Assembly: GCF_026672545.1 (NCBI RefSeq)
Contig: NZ_JAPPRJ010000001.1
Location: 2,357,501-2,421,500 of the forward strand
Direction of reading: 5' to 3'
DNA: 64,000 nt
Source: Rhizobium sp. SL86
Lineage (GTDB): Bacteria; Pseudomonadota; Alphaproteobacteria; Rhizobiales; Rhizobiaceae
Shown: positions 8,464 through 21,115 of the stretch, in pieces
How positions within the stretch are numbered: position 1 is the first letter of the stretch
Layout of the letters: the number at the start of each line of letters is the position of its first letter
Program-made: the position numbers and the translations under genes
Notes under the pieces: generated by a model
What the model was told of the DNA's origin: nothing
Database searches by the model: none
What the model saw: only the letters and a program-made list of their open reading frames with translations

Positions 8464-8523
8464 GGATCAGCCGCGCTCCCTCAATGGTCAAAGCGATAGG
8501 ATCTGCCGTCCGTTCCGTCAAAG

Positions 8524-8559
8524 AAAAAAGCCGGCAGGGTGTTTAAAGCCCATGCCGGC
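8524..8559 (-). terminator. Intrinsic terminator upstream of the hydrolase gene, same strand
   Basis: GCCGGCA pairs with TGCCGGC (8530-8536 with 8553-8559), extended by GGG/CCC past a one-base bulge, and is followed on the minus strand by six T. It lies about 60 nt upstream of the hydrolase start, with no minus-strand gene before it. The 8464-8761 spacer also holds a perfect 8-bp dyad, GAACCGCA/TGCGGTTC (8653-8682). Either a leader attenuator or the end of a short RNA would explain it. Confidence 0.65.
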
Positions 8560-8761
8560 AAAGGATCGCGAACCGAAGCGAAGGGACCTGCTCCGGCCGC
8601 CGGCGGCAGATCCGACCGGCAGGGACAGTTCTTACGGCAAGCTCGCTGAACGGAACCGCAATCGCCGGTTCAGCTGCGGTTCATGGCCCGGAAAACACGT
8701 CTCGCCTCTTCTTCATTCGAGGGTCTTGAAGCCGGATTTTCGAACTCCCATCTCATGGTCA

Positions 8762-8859
8762 CGGACGCCGCAAGGGTCCGGATGACAGGAGCCGGTGTCG
8801 CCAGTCGGGGCACGGGCTTGAGATGAGAAAACCGCAAACGTCGCTTCAAGGAGGACACC
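8762..8859 (+). promoter_or_regulatory. ROSE-like RNA thermometer in the hsp20 leader
   Basis: The leader can form consecutive hairpins: CGGAC/GTCCG (8762-8780) and a longer one pairing AGCC and GTGTC (8790-8799) with GGCAC and GGCT (8809-8818). Immediately before the start codon, TCGCT (8841-8845) faces AGGA (8849-8852) of the ribosome-binding site, the UYGCU/AGGA arrangement that defines ROSE elements of rhizobial small heat-shock genes. Warming would melt this pairing and free the ribosome-binding site. Call rests on motif and context. Confidence 0.65.
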
Positions 8860-9342
8860 ATGCGTCACATTGATTTTTCGCCGCTCTATCGCTCGACCGT
8901 CGGTTTCGACCGTCTTTTTTCGATGCTGGACGGCGTCGGCCAGCCGGAGCAGGCCCAGACCTATCCGCCCTACAACATCGAACGTACCGGCGAAAACACC
9001 TACCGCATCACCATGGCGGTGGCCGGTTTCGATGAGAAGGAACTCAGCATTGAGGCGCATGCCCATATGCTGACCGTCAAAGGCGAGAAGTCCGAAGACG
9101 AGACTGCAGAAAAAACCGAATATCTCTATCGTGGCATTGCCAAGCGCGCCTTCGAGCGCCGCTTCCAGCTCGCCGACCATGTGGAGGTTCGCGCCGCTTC
9201 GCTGAAGAACGGCCTTCTGCACATCGATCTTCTGCGCAACATTCCCGAAACGCTGAAGCCGCGTCGCATTGCGATTGCCGCCGATGCCGTCAGCACGCCG
9301 AAGACGATCGAGGCGCAGCCGGATCCGCAGAAGGTCAACTGA
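8860..9342 (+). CDS. Small heat-shock protein, Hsp20/alpha-crystallin (IbpA class)
   Basis: 160 residues, an ATP-independent holdase chaperone that binds unfolding proteins in the cytoplasm. The N-terminal DFSPLYRSTVGFDRLF matches class A rhizobial IbpA/HspD proteins. The alpha-crystallin domain (about residues 35-130) includes YRITMAVAGFDEKELSIE and the conserved Ala-x-x-x-Asn-Gly-Leu variant LKNGLLHIDL, followed by the oligomerisation motif-like RRIAI. The GGAGGA ribosome-binding site is embedded in the ROSE-like hairpin. Terminator at 9373-9401. Confidence 0.95.
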   Translation: MRHIDFSPLYRSTVGFDRLFSMLDGVGQPEQAQTYPPYNIERTGENTYRITMAVAGFDEKELSIEAHAHMLTVKGEKSEDETAEKTEYLYRGIAKRAFERRFQLADHVEVRAASLKNGLLHIDLLRNIPETLKPRRIAIAADAVSTPKTIEAQPDPQKVN

Positions 9343-9372
9343 CCTCCCGCCGTCTCGACAGATGTTTCACAG

Positions 9373-9401
9373 GGCCTCTCCCCTCCGGGAGAGGCCTTTT
9401 T
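9373..9401 (+). terminator. Terminator of hsp20
   Basis: A 10-bp GGCCTCTCCC/GGGAGAGGCC stem with a 4-nt loop is followed by five T. Confidence 0.9.
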
Positions 9402-9408
9402 CGTCTGG

Positions 9409-10398
9409 TCAGGCGGCGGCGGGGGCCGGCACCGGCGTCTTGGCGAGCCGCTTTGCGTATTTCTGCGCAATCACCGCGCAGGCCATCAGCTGGATCTGGT
9501 GGAAGAGCATCAGCGGCAGCACGATCGCGCCAATGGTCTGGCCGGCGAAGATCGCGCCCGCCATGGGCACGCCGGAGGCGAGGCTCTTCTTCGAACCGCA
9601 GAAGGTGATGGTGATCTCGTCTTCCTTGTTGAAACCCAAGAGACGGCTGCCGAACATGGTGATGCACAGCACCAGAGCCAGAAGCACCGCGTCGAGCGCG
9701 ATCACGACGCCGATGTCGCGGATAGAAAACGTCTGCCACAGGCCTTCGTTCACGGATTCGGAAAAGGCCAGATAAACGACCATCAGGATCGAGCCGCGGT
9801 CGACGGGGGTGAGCAGTTTCTTCTTCGAGCGGATCCATGTGCCGATCCAGGGCTCCAGAATCTGGCCGATGATGAAGGGTGCGAGCAGCTGCAGCACGAT
9901 GGTTTCCAGCGCATCGAGCGAAAAGCCGCTGCTGCCGCTCGTCGTCATCAACAGGCCAACCAGAAGCGGGGTCAAAAACATGCCGAACAGGTTTGAGGCG
10001 GAGGCCGAACAAATGGCGGCCGGCACATTGCCGCCGGCAATCGAGGTGAAGGCGATCGAGGACTGGACGGTGGAGGGCAACACGCAGAGGAACAGGATGC
10101 CGACATAGAGTTCCGGCCTCAGGATCGTCTCCGGAATGTAACCGAGGCCCAGGCCGAGAAGCGGAAACACGGCATAGGTGACGGCAAGGATCGTCAGGTG
10201 CAGGCGCCAGTGCAGCACGCCCGCCACCACGACATCGCGCGACAGCCGGGCACCGTGCAGGAAAAACAGCAGCGCGATGGCACAGTCGGTCGCATAACCG
10301 AAGTACTGCGCGAAGACGCCATGGGCCGGCAGCAAGGATGCCGTCAGGACGGTGCAGAGCAACAGAAGCGTGAAGGTGTCGGGCAGAAAACGGCGCAT
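9409..10398 (-). CDS. Bile acid:sodium symporter-family (BASS/SBF-like) transporter
   Basis: 329 residues with about ten membrane helices, e.g. TLLLLCTVLTASLLPAHGV and IALLFFLHGARLS. The family signatures ILFLCVLPSTVQSSIAFTS and FCGSKKSLASGVPMA match the SBF-like (SLC10A7-related) branch. Such proteins move organic anions; the substrate here cannot be read from sequence. It is divergent from a LysR regulator with only 89 bp between the starts, the usual layout of a regulator controlling the adjacent transporter. Confidence 0.88.
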   Translation of the reverse strand: MRRFLPDTFTLLLLCTVLTASLLPAHGVFAQYFGYATDCAIALLFFLHGARLSRDVVVAGVLHWRLHLTILAVTYAVFPLLGLGLGYIPETILRPELYVGILFLCVLPSTVQSSIAFTSIAGGNVPAAICSASASNLFGMFLTPLLVGLLMTTSGSSGFSLDALETIVLQLLAPFIIGQILEPWIGTWIRSKKKLLTPVDRGSILMVVYLAFSESVNEGLWQTFSIRDIGVVIALDAVLLALVLCITMFGSRLLGFNKEDEITITFCGSKKSLASGVPMAGAIFAGQTIGAIVLPLMLFHQIQLMACAVIAQKYAKRLAKTPVPAPAAA

Positions 10399-10487
10399 GG
10401 CAGATCCAGTCGAAAAGGTTCTACCTTGTTGCCTGCCGCATCATGAAGCAGAATGCAAAGACTAACAGTTATCGAAGAGCTTGATGA

Positions 10488-11342
10488 ATGCTCAATCTCA
10501 CGCATCTGACGACGTTTCTGCATCTGCACGAGACCGGCAGCTTCACGCTTGCCGCGGAGCAGCTCGGCATCGGCCAATCTACGGTCACCCATCATATCCA
10601 GCGGCTGGAACGGAGCCTTGGGCGGCAGCTGATCGACCGCACCACACACCGGGTCAAGCTGACGACGGAGGGCGAGGCATTGTTGAGCTATGCGCGTGCC
10701 ATGCTGGAAATGAACGGCAAGGTGATGTCGCTGTTCGGCGAGACGCGCCTGCGCGGTCGCCTCAGGCTCGGCGTCTCGGAGGATGTGGTCGCCAACCGGC
10801 TGACCGGCATCCTGGAGGATTTCATCCGCCTTTATCCGCTGGTGGATCTGGAGCTGACGGTGGCGCTGAGCGCCACGCTTTACCAGATGCAGGATGTCGG
10901 CGAGCTTGATCTGGTGCTCGCCAAACGCCATCTTGGCGAGACGCATGGCCGGCTTCTTTATCGCGAACCGCTGGTCTGGCTGGCGCGTGATCCCGATCTC
11001 GTCAGCGTCGGCCCTGACCATCCGGTGCCGCTGATCGCCTTTCCGCAGCCAAGCATTACCCGCAAGGTGGCGCAGGACACGCTTGACCGGGCGAGGCTGC
11101 CCTGGCGGATCGTCTGTACCTGCGGCAGCCTGGCGGGGCTGACGGCGGCAGCCCGCGCCGGCATGGGGGTTCTGGTGCAGCCGCGCAGCATGGCTCCCGA
11201 AGGCCTTCGTGAAGTGACGGGCGGGCGCCTGTCGGTGCTGGAGGATGTCGAATTCGTGCTGGTTTCCCGCCGTGGCGCGGATGCCGCGCTGACGGAGGCA
11301 CTCTCCAGCCTGATCGCCCACCGCATCACGCCGCAGGGCTGA
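10488..11342 (+). CDS. LysR-family transcriptional regulator
   Basis: 284 residues. The N-terminal winged HTH has the LysR pattern (LTTFLHLHETGSFTLAAEQ, then STVTHHIQRLERSLGRQL), followed by a substrate-binding domain from about residue 90. LysR proteins usually bind the divergent intergenic region and respond to a small co-inducer. The likely target is the BASS transporter at 9409-10398. No convincing T-N11-A palindrome was picked out by eye in the short spacer. Confidence 0.9.
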   Translation: MLNLTHLTTFLHLHETGSFTLAAEQLGIGQSTVTHHIQRLERSLGRQLIDRTTHRVKLTTEGEALLSYARAMLEMNGKVMSLFGETRLRGRLRLGVSEDVVANRLTGILEDFIRLYPLVDLELTVALSATLYQMQDVGELDLVLAKRHLGETHGRLLYREPLVWLARDPDLVSVGPDHPVPLIAFPQPSITRKVAQDTLDRARLPWRIVCTCGSLAGLTAAARAGMGVLVQPRSMAPEGLREVTGGRLSVLEDVEFVLVSRRGADAALTEALSSLIAHRITPQG

Positions 11343-11388
11343 GCGGCGAGGGGAGGGCGATCTCCCCCTGCCGTTTCATGTTTTCGCC

Positions 11389-12450
11389 TCAGCCGGCGGC
11401 GATCACGTCGAGGAAAGCGTCGACATCCTGCGGTTCGGTCGCAAAGCTCGTGACGAGGCGAATGAGCATATGGCCTTCGGCGACCGGTTCGACCATGTCA
11501 TGCGGTTCCAGCCAGTCGTAGAACTTGGCGCCCTTGTTATGAGCTGCCTTCATTGTTTCGATCGGGATAACGGCAAAGACCTCGTTTGAGGTCGTCGGCC
11601 AAGCCTGTCTTGCGCTGTTGGAGGCATCGAGCCCGGCGCGCAGACGATCGGCCATGCTGTTGGCATGGCGGGCAAGATCGAGCCACAAGCCGTCCTGCAG
11701 ATAGGCTTCGAACTGGGCGGCGATAAAGCGGGATTTCGAGAAGAGCTGCGCCGAGCGCTTGCGCAGGAAGGGCAGTTCCTTTGCCATTTCCGGTTCGAAA
11801 AAGACGATGGCTTCGGCGCACCAGCAGCCGTTCTTCGTGCCGCCGAAGGAGAGGACATCGACGCCGCGCTTCCAGGTCATCTCCGCAGGCGTTGCGCCGA
11901 GATTGACGAGAGCATTGGCAAAACGCGCGCCGTCCATGTGCAGCGGCAGGCCGTGCTCGTGGGCGATGGCGGCGATCGTGTCGATCTCGTCCAGTGTATA
12001 GATCGTGCCGGTTTCGGTCGCCTGGGTCATGGTGACGGCAGTCGCGCGGCCGTGGTGCACGGCATCCTGCGGATAGCGCGCGATGCGGCTTCTGAGATGC
12101 TTCGGATCCATCTTGCCGAGCGGGCCTTCGACCGGCGACATGCGCATGCCGCTGAAGAAATCCGGCGCGCCGCATTCGTCTTCGATCACATGGGCCTCCG
12201 AATGGGCGAACACCACGCCGCCCGGCTTGGCTAGGCTTGCGAGCGCCAGAGAATTGGCAGCAGTGCCGGTGGCGACGAAGAAGACCGCGACCTCCCGTTC
12301 GAAGATCTCGTTGAAGCGCTGCTCGATCGACTGGTCGAGTTCGCTCGTGCCGTAGGCGGCGGCGAAACGGGTGGATTCCTTCAGCAGGCGTTCATTGATG
12401 GCTGGGTGGGCGCCGGCCCAGTTGTCCGAGGCAAAAAACATGGCATTCAA
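11389..12450 (-). CDS. Low-specificity L-threonine aldolase (PLP enzyme)
   Basis: 353 residues, fold type I beta-eliminating lyase family. It cleaves L-threonine or allo-threonine to glycine and acetaldehyde. The PLP lysine is in SFGGTKNGC. PLP-contacting strands include FFVATGTAANSLAL and LPLHMDGARFANAL. A short GGGGAG/CTCCCC hairpin lies between this gene and the convergent LysR gene. Length and motifs agree with LtaE-type enzymes. Role: glycine supply or threonine catabolism. Confidence 0.9.
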   Translation of the reverse strand: MNAMFFASDNWAGAHPAINERLLKESTRFAAAYGTSELDQSIEQRFNEIFEREVAVFFVATGTAANSLALASLAKPGGVVFAHSEAHVIEDECGAPDFFSGMRMSPVEGPLGKMDPKHLRSRIARYPQDAVHHGRATAVTMTQATETGTIYTLDEIDTIAAIAHEHGLPLHMDGARFANALVNLGATPAEMTWKRGVDVLSFGGTKNGCWCAEAIVFFEPEMAKELPFLRKRSAQLFSKSRFIAAQFEAYLQDGLWLDLARHANSMADRLRAGLDASNSARQAWPTTSNEVFAVIPIETMKAAHNKGAKFYDWLEPHDMVEPVAEGHMLIRLVTSFATEPQDVDAFLDVIAAG

Positions 12451-12693
12451 CTCGCGAGAGGATAGGAGCGGGAGCCGCAGAGCTTAAGCGGATCGGGCGT
12501 CCGATCAATAGCGAACTGGCATTGGCCGGGCCGGACCTGGTTCTCTCGCAGCAAGTGGGAAAAGAATGCCGGGAATGAGAAATTTTATTACGCGCAAGCT
12601 TTGTGTGGCGACAGAATGCGTCTGTATCGCCTTTCTTTTTCCGTTTGAACACCTTGCGCGCGCCGGGGATTTCTGTCATAGAAAATCAGGAAC

Positions 12694-12777
12694 TAGGACA
12701 GCCTTCCTGTCCTAATCTTGAGAAAAAGACCGCAGAAACTGTTAACCTTTACCTTGAAGGTTGCTGTCGTCTGCGGT
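12694..12777. promoter_or_regulatory. Inverted repeat and nested hairpin in the gltB upstream region
   Basis: TAGGACAG-CCTTC-CTGTCCTA (12694-12714) is a perfect 8-bp inverted repeat, followed by a nested structure: ACCGCAGA/TCTGCGGT (12729-12736 with 12770-12777) enclosing AACCTT/AAGGTT. TTGAGA follows the first repeat and could be a -35 element, but no good -10 was identified. These are the only notable structures in the 12451-12866 spacer and may be an operator and leader hairpin for gltB. Confidence 0.4.
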
Positions 12778-12866
12778 TCACTTGCGCTGTGTAGAGAGAT
12801 GCGGGCGCCCCGGTGCCCTGTCCTTAAACCTTTGCCCGCCCCGGCGGCCGATAAGGAGAATGATTG

Positions 12867-17581
<4,715 letters not shown>

Positions 17582-17582
<1 letters not shown>

Positions 17583-17701
17583 TGCGAAAGGGACGTATAG
17601 TCCACATCGGAACGGCCGTTGCACTTGGTGCGGCCGTTCCAACGGTCGCCGCGCTGGTCAATGGTGCGCTTGTTTTAGAATTCGTGGTGCTGGGGCGGTG
17701 A
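17582..17701 (+). CDS. Possible 39-residue hydrophobic peptide between gltB and gltD
   Basis: An ATG at 17582 overlaps the gltB stop in a TGATG arrangement and opens a 39-codon frame. It encodes a basic MRKGR start, then a hydrophobic middle (TAVALGAAVPTVAALV). A second short frame starting GTG at 17698 overlaps its end and reads a Trp-rich peptide (ACWYWGPQWPP). There is no clear ribosome-binding site apart from coupling. It could be a real small membrane peptide, the two halves of a frameshifted one, or chance. Confidence 0.25.
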
Positions 17702-17763
17702 TCGGTTTCGCCTGCTGGTACTGGGGGCCGCAATGGCCGCCTCTGTGAGCTGAGGAAAAGAAA

Positions 17764-19218
17764 ATGGGCAAGGTTACGGGTTTCATGGAAATCGACCGGC
17801 AGGTGGCGAAGTATCAGCCCGCCTCTGACCGTATTCGCCATTTCCGCGAGTTTCTCATCCCGATGTCGGATGCGGAAGTCACCAAACAGGCGGCGCGCTG
17901 CATGGACTGCGGCATCCCCTATTGCCATGGTCCGACGGGCTGCCCGGTGCATAACCAGATCCCGGACTGGAACGATCTCGTCTACAACAACAAGTGGGAA
18001 GAGGCGATCCGCAACCTCCATTCCACCAACAACTTCCCGGAATTCACCGGCCGCGTCTGTCCGGCTCCGTGCGAGGAAGCCTGCACGCTGAACCTCGAAG
18101 ATGCGCCGGTGGCGATCAAGACGGTCGAGCAGGCGATTGCCGACAAGGCCTACGAGCTTGGCTACATCGTGCCGCAGCCGGCGACCGTGAAGACCGGCAA
18201 GAAGGTGGCCGTGATCGGTTCGGGTCCTGCCGGCATGGCGGCGGCGCAGCAGCTGGCCCGCGCCGGCCACGAGGTGCATGTCTACGAGCGCGAGAGCAAG
18301 GCCGGCGGCCTGCTGCGTTACGGCATTCCGGACTTCAAGATGGAGAAGAACTTCATCGATCGCCGCGTCGAGCAGATGACCGGCGAAGGCGTGACCTTCC
18401 ACTACGGCGCCAATATCGGCGTCGATATCGCCATGCAGACGCTGCTCGACGAGCATGATGCCGTCATCTATTGCGGCGGCTCCGAGACACCGCGCCCGGC
18501 CGGCATTCCCGGTGTCGACCTGCACGGCGTTTACGATGCGATGCCGTATCTCGTGCAGCAGAACCGCCGCGTCGGCCGCGAAAACATCGAAAGCGTCGGC
18601 TGGCCGGCCGAGCCGATCCTCGCCGGTGCCAAGCATGTCGTCGTCGTCGGCGGTGGTGATACCGCATCGGACTGCGTCGGCACGGCCTTCCGTCAGGGTG
18701 CGGTGAAGGTCACCCAGCTCGACATCCGTCCGATGCCGCCGGAAAAGGAAGACAAGCTCGCCGTCTGGCCGTTCTGGGCCACCAAGATGCGCACCTCGTC
18801 CTCGCAGGCGGAAGGCGCCGTGCGCGAGTTCCAGGTGGCAACGCTCGAATTTGTCGGCGAAGACGGTCAGCTGACGGGTGTCCGCTGCTGCCAGGTCGAT
18901 GAGCGCCGCAAGCCGATCGCCGGCACGGATTTCATCATCAAGGCTGATCTCGCCTTCATCGCCATCGGTTTCTCCGGCCCGTTCCAGGATGGCGTGCTGA
19001 AGGATCTCGGTGACAAGCTGCAGCTCAATGTCGACCGTCGTGGTTCCACCAACGTGGTTGCCAACGAAAAGGACTACAAGACCTCGGTCGACAAGCTGTG
19101 GACGGCAGGCGACGTGCGCCGCGGCCAGTCGCTGGTCGTCTGGGCGATCCGCGAAGGCCGTCAGGTGGCACGCGCGGTGGACGAGGCGCTGATGGGAGCA
19201 ACCGTGCTTCCGGCCTGA
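17764..19218 (+). CDS. gltD: Glutamate synthase (NADPH) small subunit
   Basis: 484 residues, the beta subunit that passes electrons from NADPH through FAD to GltB. The N-terminal Fe-S cysteines are in ARCMDCGIPYCHGPTGCP and CPAPCEEACTLN. The FAD site VIGSGPAGMAAAQQLA is near residue 155 and the NADPH site VVVGGGDTASDCVGTA near residue 295. A GAGGAAA-type ribosome-binding site precedes the ATG. It lies 181 nt after gltB and is presumably co-transcribed. Complete. Confidence 0.97.
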   Translation: MGKVTGFMEIDRQVAKYQPASDRIRHFREFLIPMSDAEVTKQAARCMDCGIPYCHGPTGCPVHNQIPDWNDLVYNNKWEEAIRNLHSTNNFPEFTGRVCPAPCEEACTLNLEDAPVAIKTVEQAIADKAYELGYIVPQPATVKTGKKVAVIGSGPAGMAAAQQLARAGHEVHVYERESKAGGLLRYGIPDFKMEKNFIDRRVEQMTGEGVTFHYGANIGVDIAMQTLLDEHDAVIYCGGSETPRPAGIPGVDLHGVYDAMPYLVQQNRRVGRENIESVGWPAEPILAGAKHVVVVGGGDTASDCVGTAFRQGAVKVTQLDIRPMPPEKEDKLAVWPFWATKMRTSSSQAEGAVREFQVATLEFVGEDGQLTGVRCCQVDERRKPIAGTDFIIKADLAFIAIGFSGPFQDGVLKDLGDKLQLNVDRRGSTNVVANEKDYKTSVDKLWTAGDVRRGQSLVVWAIREGRQVARAVDEALMGATVLPA

Positions 19219-19291
19219 GACATAACCGCAAGATCGGCCCGGGAGACCGGGCCGAACCCGTCTCTGCATGAATTTACCGGACAAACGGCCC

Positions 19292-19864
19292 ATGACCTTA
19301 AAACTCTATCTCGCCGGGCCGGAGGTTTTTCTCCCCAATGCCCGCGATATCCTGGATGCCAAGGCGGCGCTGACCCGCGCACATGGCTTCGAGCCGATCT
19401 GCCCCGGCGACATTTTCATCGAGCCTGCGCCGACGCGTCATGAATTCGGCCTGAAAATTAGTGCTGTTGACGAAGGCATGATGAACCGTGCCGATGGGGT
19501 GATCGCCAATCTGACGCCCTTCCGCGGCATTGCGGCAGATGTCGGCGCCGCCTTCGAGCTTGGTTATATGTGCGCGCAGGGCAAGCTGGTGGCGGCCTAT
19601 ACGAATGTCACGGCCAATCATTATGCCCGCACGTCCGGCTTTTATGGCGGCGAGGTGCGCGAAGGTGCCGATGGCCGCAAACGCGGGCCGGATGGCATGT
19701 CGCTCGAAGATTTCGACATGATCGAAAACCTGATGCTGCATGGTGGCATCGAACGCCGCGGCGGCTTCATTGCCATCCACGATGCGGCCGTCAAAGATCT
19801 CTACACGGATCTGACTGCCTTCAAGGCCTGCCTTGCGGCTCTTGCGGAGCGTGCCGCGGCCTGA
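19292..19864 (+). CDS. Nucleoside 2-deoxyribosyltransferase-family protein
   Basis: 190 residues. The N-terminal KLYLAGPEVFLPNA and the glutamate of DVGAAFELGYMCAQGK match the NDT fold (PF05014), which exchanges bases between deoxynucleosides through a covalent Glu intermediate or hydrolyses nucleotides (RCL/DNPH1-like). Further Asp/Asn residues occur at GVIANLTPFRG. The ATG at 19292 puts the first strand at the N-terminus as in the family; an in-frame ATG at 19268 adds eight residues and neither has a strong ribosome-binding site. Follows gltD by 73 bp. Nucleotide salvage or hygiene is inferred. Confidence 0.75.
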   Translation: MTLKLYLAGPEVFLPNARDILDAKAALTRAHGFEPICPGDIFIEPAPTRHEFGLKISAVDEGMMNRADGVIANLTPFRGIAADVGAAFELGYMCAQGKLVAAYTNVTANHYARTSGFYGGEVREGADGRKRGPDGMSLEDFDMIENLMLHGGIERRGGFIAIHDAAVKDLYTDLTAFKACLAALAERAAA

Positions 19865-19884
19865 ACCGATAGCATCACTGACGG

Positions 19885-21066
19885 CTAATTGCTGTTGGTG
19901 GCCGGGTTGATCCGGTAATTGTCGATGCGTCCGACCGGCGGGTCGGGCAGCTTACCCTTGGTGAGCAGCAGATTTCGCGGCGAATCCGGTGCGCTGACCG
20001 GTGGTGCGGCCGCGCCGAGAAGACTGTCGCCGCCATCCAGTTGCGGGTCGGAGAGGCTGATGGGCTGGCTGGGGACAGTTGCGGCGGCCTCCGGCGGCAG
20101 GCTGGTGATGAGCGGCAGGTTGCCGGCATCAAGCCGGATCAGGTCGCCTGCATCAAGCCCGCCCAGGTACCGCTTGGCGACCTTTTCCACGTAGAAGGCA
20201 AGCTTGCGTTTGCCGGCTTCGGTAAAGCCGATGCCGTCCGCGCTTCTCAACCGCACCTGCTGGCCGTTGATGTCCGAACCGGTGATGATGAACTGGCCGT
20301 CTTCGTTGACGAAGCCGTCCCAGATATCGATGAATTCTCCGCCGGTCTTCTCGACCGTCTGCCGATAGATGCCGTTCAGCGTCACCGCATCGGCCGACAG
20401 GGACGAGGACTGGAAGGCTGGCAGGCCGACCCAGAGAAGCGGCAGCTTGCGGTCGCTGACGATTGTCGCAAGTTCCGTCACGCGGCGTTCGTATTCCTTC
20501 AGCCAGGCCTCGGTTCTGAATTTTTCGCTCTCGCCGCCGAACGTCATGGTCTGGCGGTCGTTGGCGCCAATCATCAGAACGACGACGGCGGGTTTCACCT
20601 CATCGAGCAAGCCGGGCAGCGTGCCCGGCCAGTCGAAGAAATCCTGCCGCACCAGACCGGAGGAGCCGGAACTTTCCTTGACGACCACAACAGAGGGGTC
20701 TTCCGCGAAAGCCAGTTCGAGGCCCGTTCCGATGCTGCCTGCGGTGAAATCACCGACGACCAGCACCTTGCGGGCGTTTTCCAGCTTTTCGACGGCCGGT
20801 GTCTCCACCGGCGCTGCGATGGGGTTTGCCGGACGTGGTGTGCGGGGAGAGGCAGATGGCTGCCGCATGCGCGGCCGCCGCTGTTCCATCTGGATGATCG
20901 AACGATCGGCACGCGGCGGACGACGTTCTCCAAACATCATGTCGAACAGCGTCCGGCGTTCCTGGGAGATGGCAGGCGCGATATCCCCGAGAACAAAAAG
21001 AAGCGCGCAGAGCCAAACTGCTGCACTGCGCATTCCCCGTCGGCCGGCCGCCATCATCTGCCTCAT
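19885..21066 (-). CDS. DUF459/SGNH-fold periplasmic protein with degraded catalytic blocks
   Basis: 393 residues with an N-terminal signal/anchor (about residues 15-35). After a Pro/Arg-rich linker comes an SGNH hydrolase-like domain from residue ~100: KVLVVGDFTAGSIG (block I), VVVLMIGANDRQTM (block III) and SADGIGFTEAGKRKL (block V). In active SGNH enzymes block I is GDS and block V is DGxH; here they read GDF and DGIG, so the catalytic Ser and His appear absent. It lies 49 bp after the lytic transglycosylase gene on the same strand, suggesting an operon and an envelope role. Confidence 0.8.
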   Translation of the reverse strand: MRQMMAAGRRGMRSAAVWLCALLFVLGDIAPAISQERRTLFDMMFGERRPPRADRSIIQMEQRRPRMRQPSASPRTPRPANPIAAPVETPAVEKLENARKVLVVGDFTAGSIGTGLELAFAEDPSVVVVKESSGSSGLVRQDFFDWPGTLPGLLDEVKPAVVVLMIGANDRQTMTFGGESEKFRTEAWLKEYERRVTELATIVSDRKLPLLWVGLPAFQSSSLSADAVTLNGIYRQTVEKTGGEFIDIWDGFVNEDGQFIITGSDINGQQVRLRSADGIGFTEAGKRKLAFYVEKVAKRYLGGLDAGDLIRLDAGNLPLITSLPPEAAATVPSQPISLSDPQLDGGDSLLGAAAPPVSAPDSPRNLLLTKGKLPDPPVGRIDNYRINPATNSN

Positions 21067-21115
21067 CCTGTCACGCTTTGCCTGCGACCCCTATGTGTCG
21101 CACGTTTCGACATCG

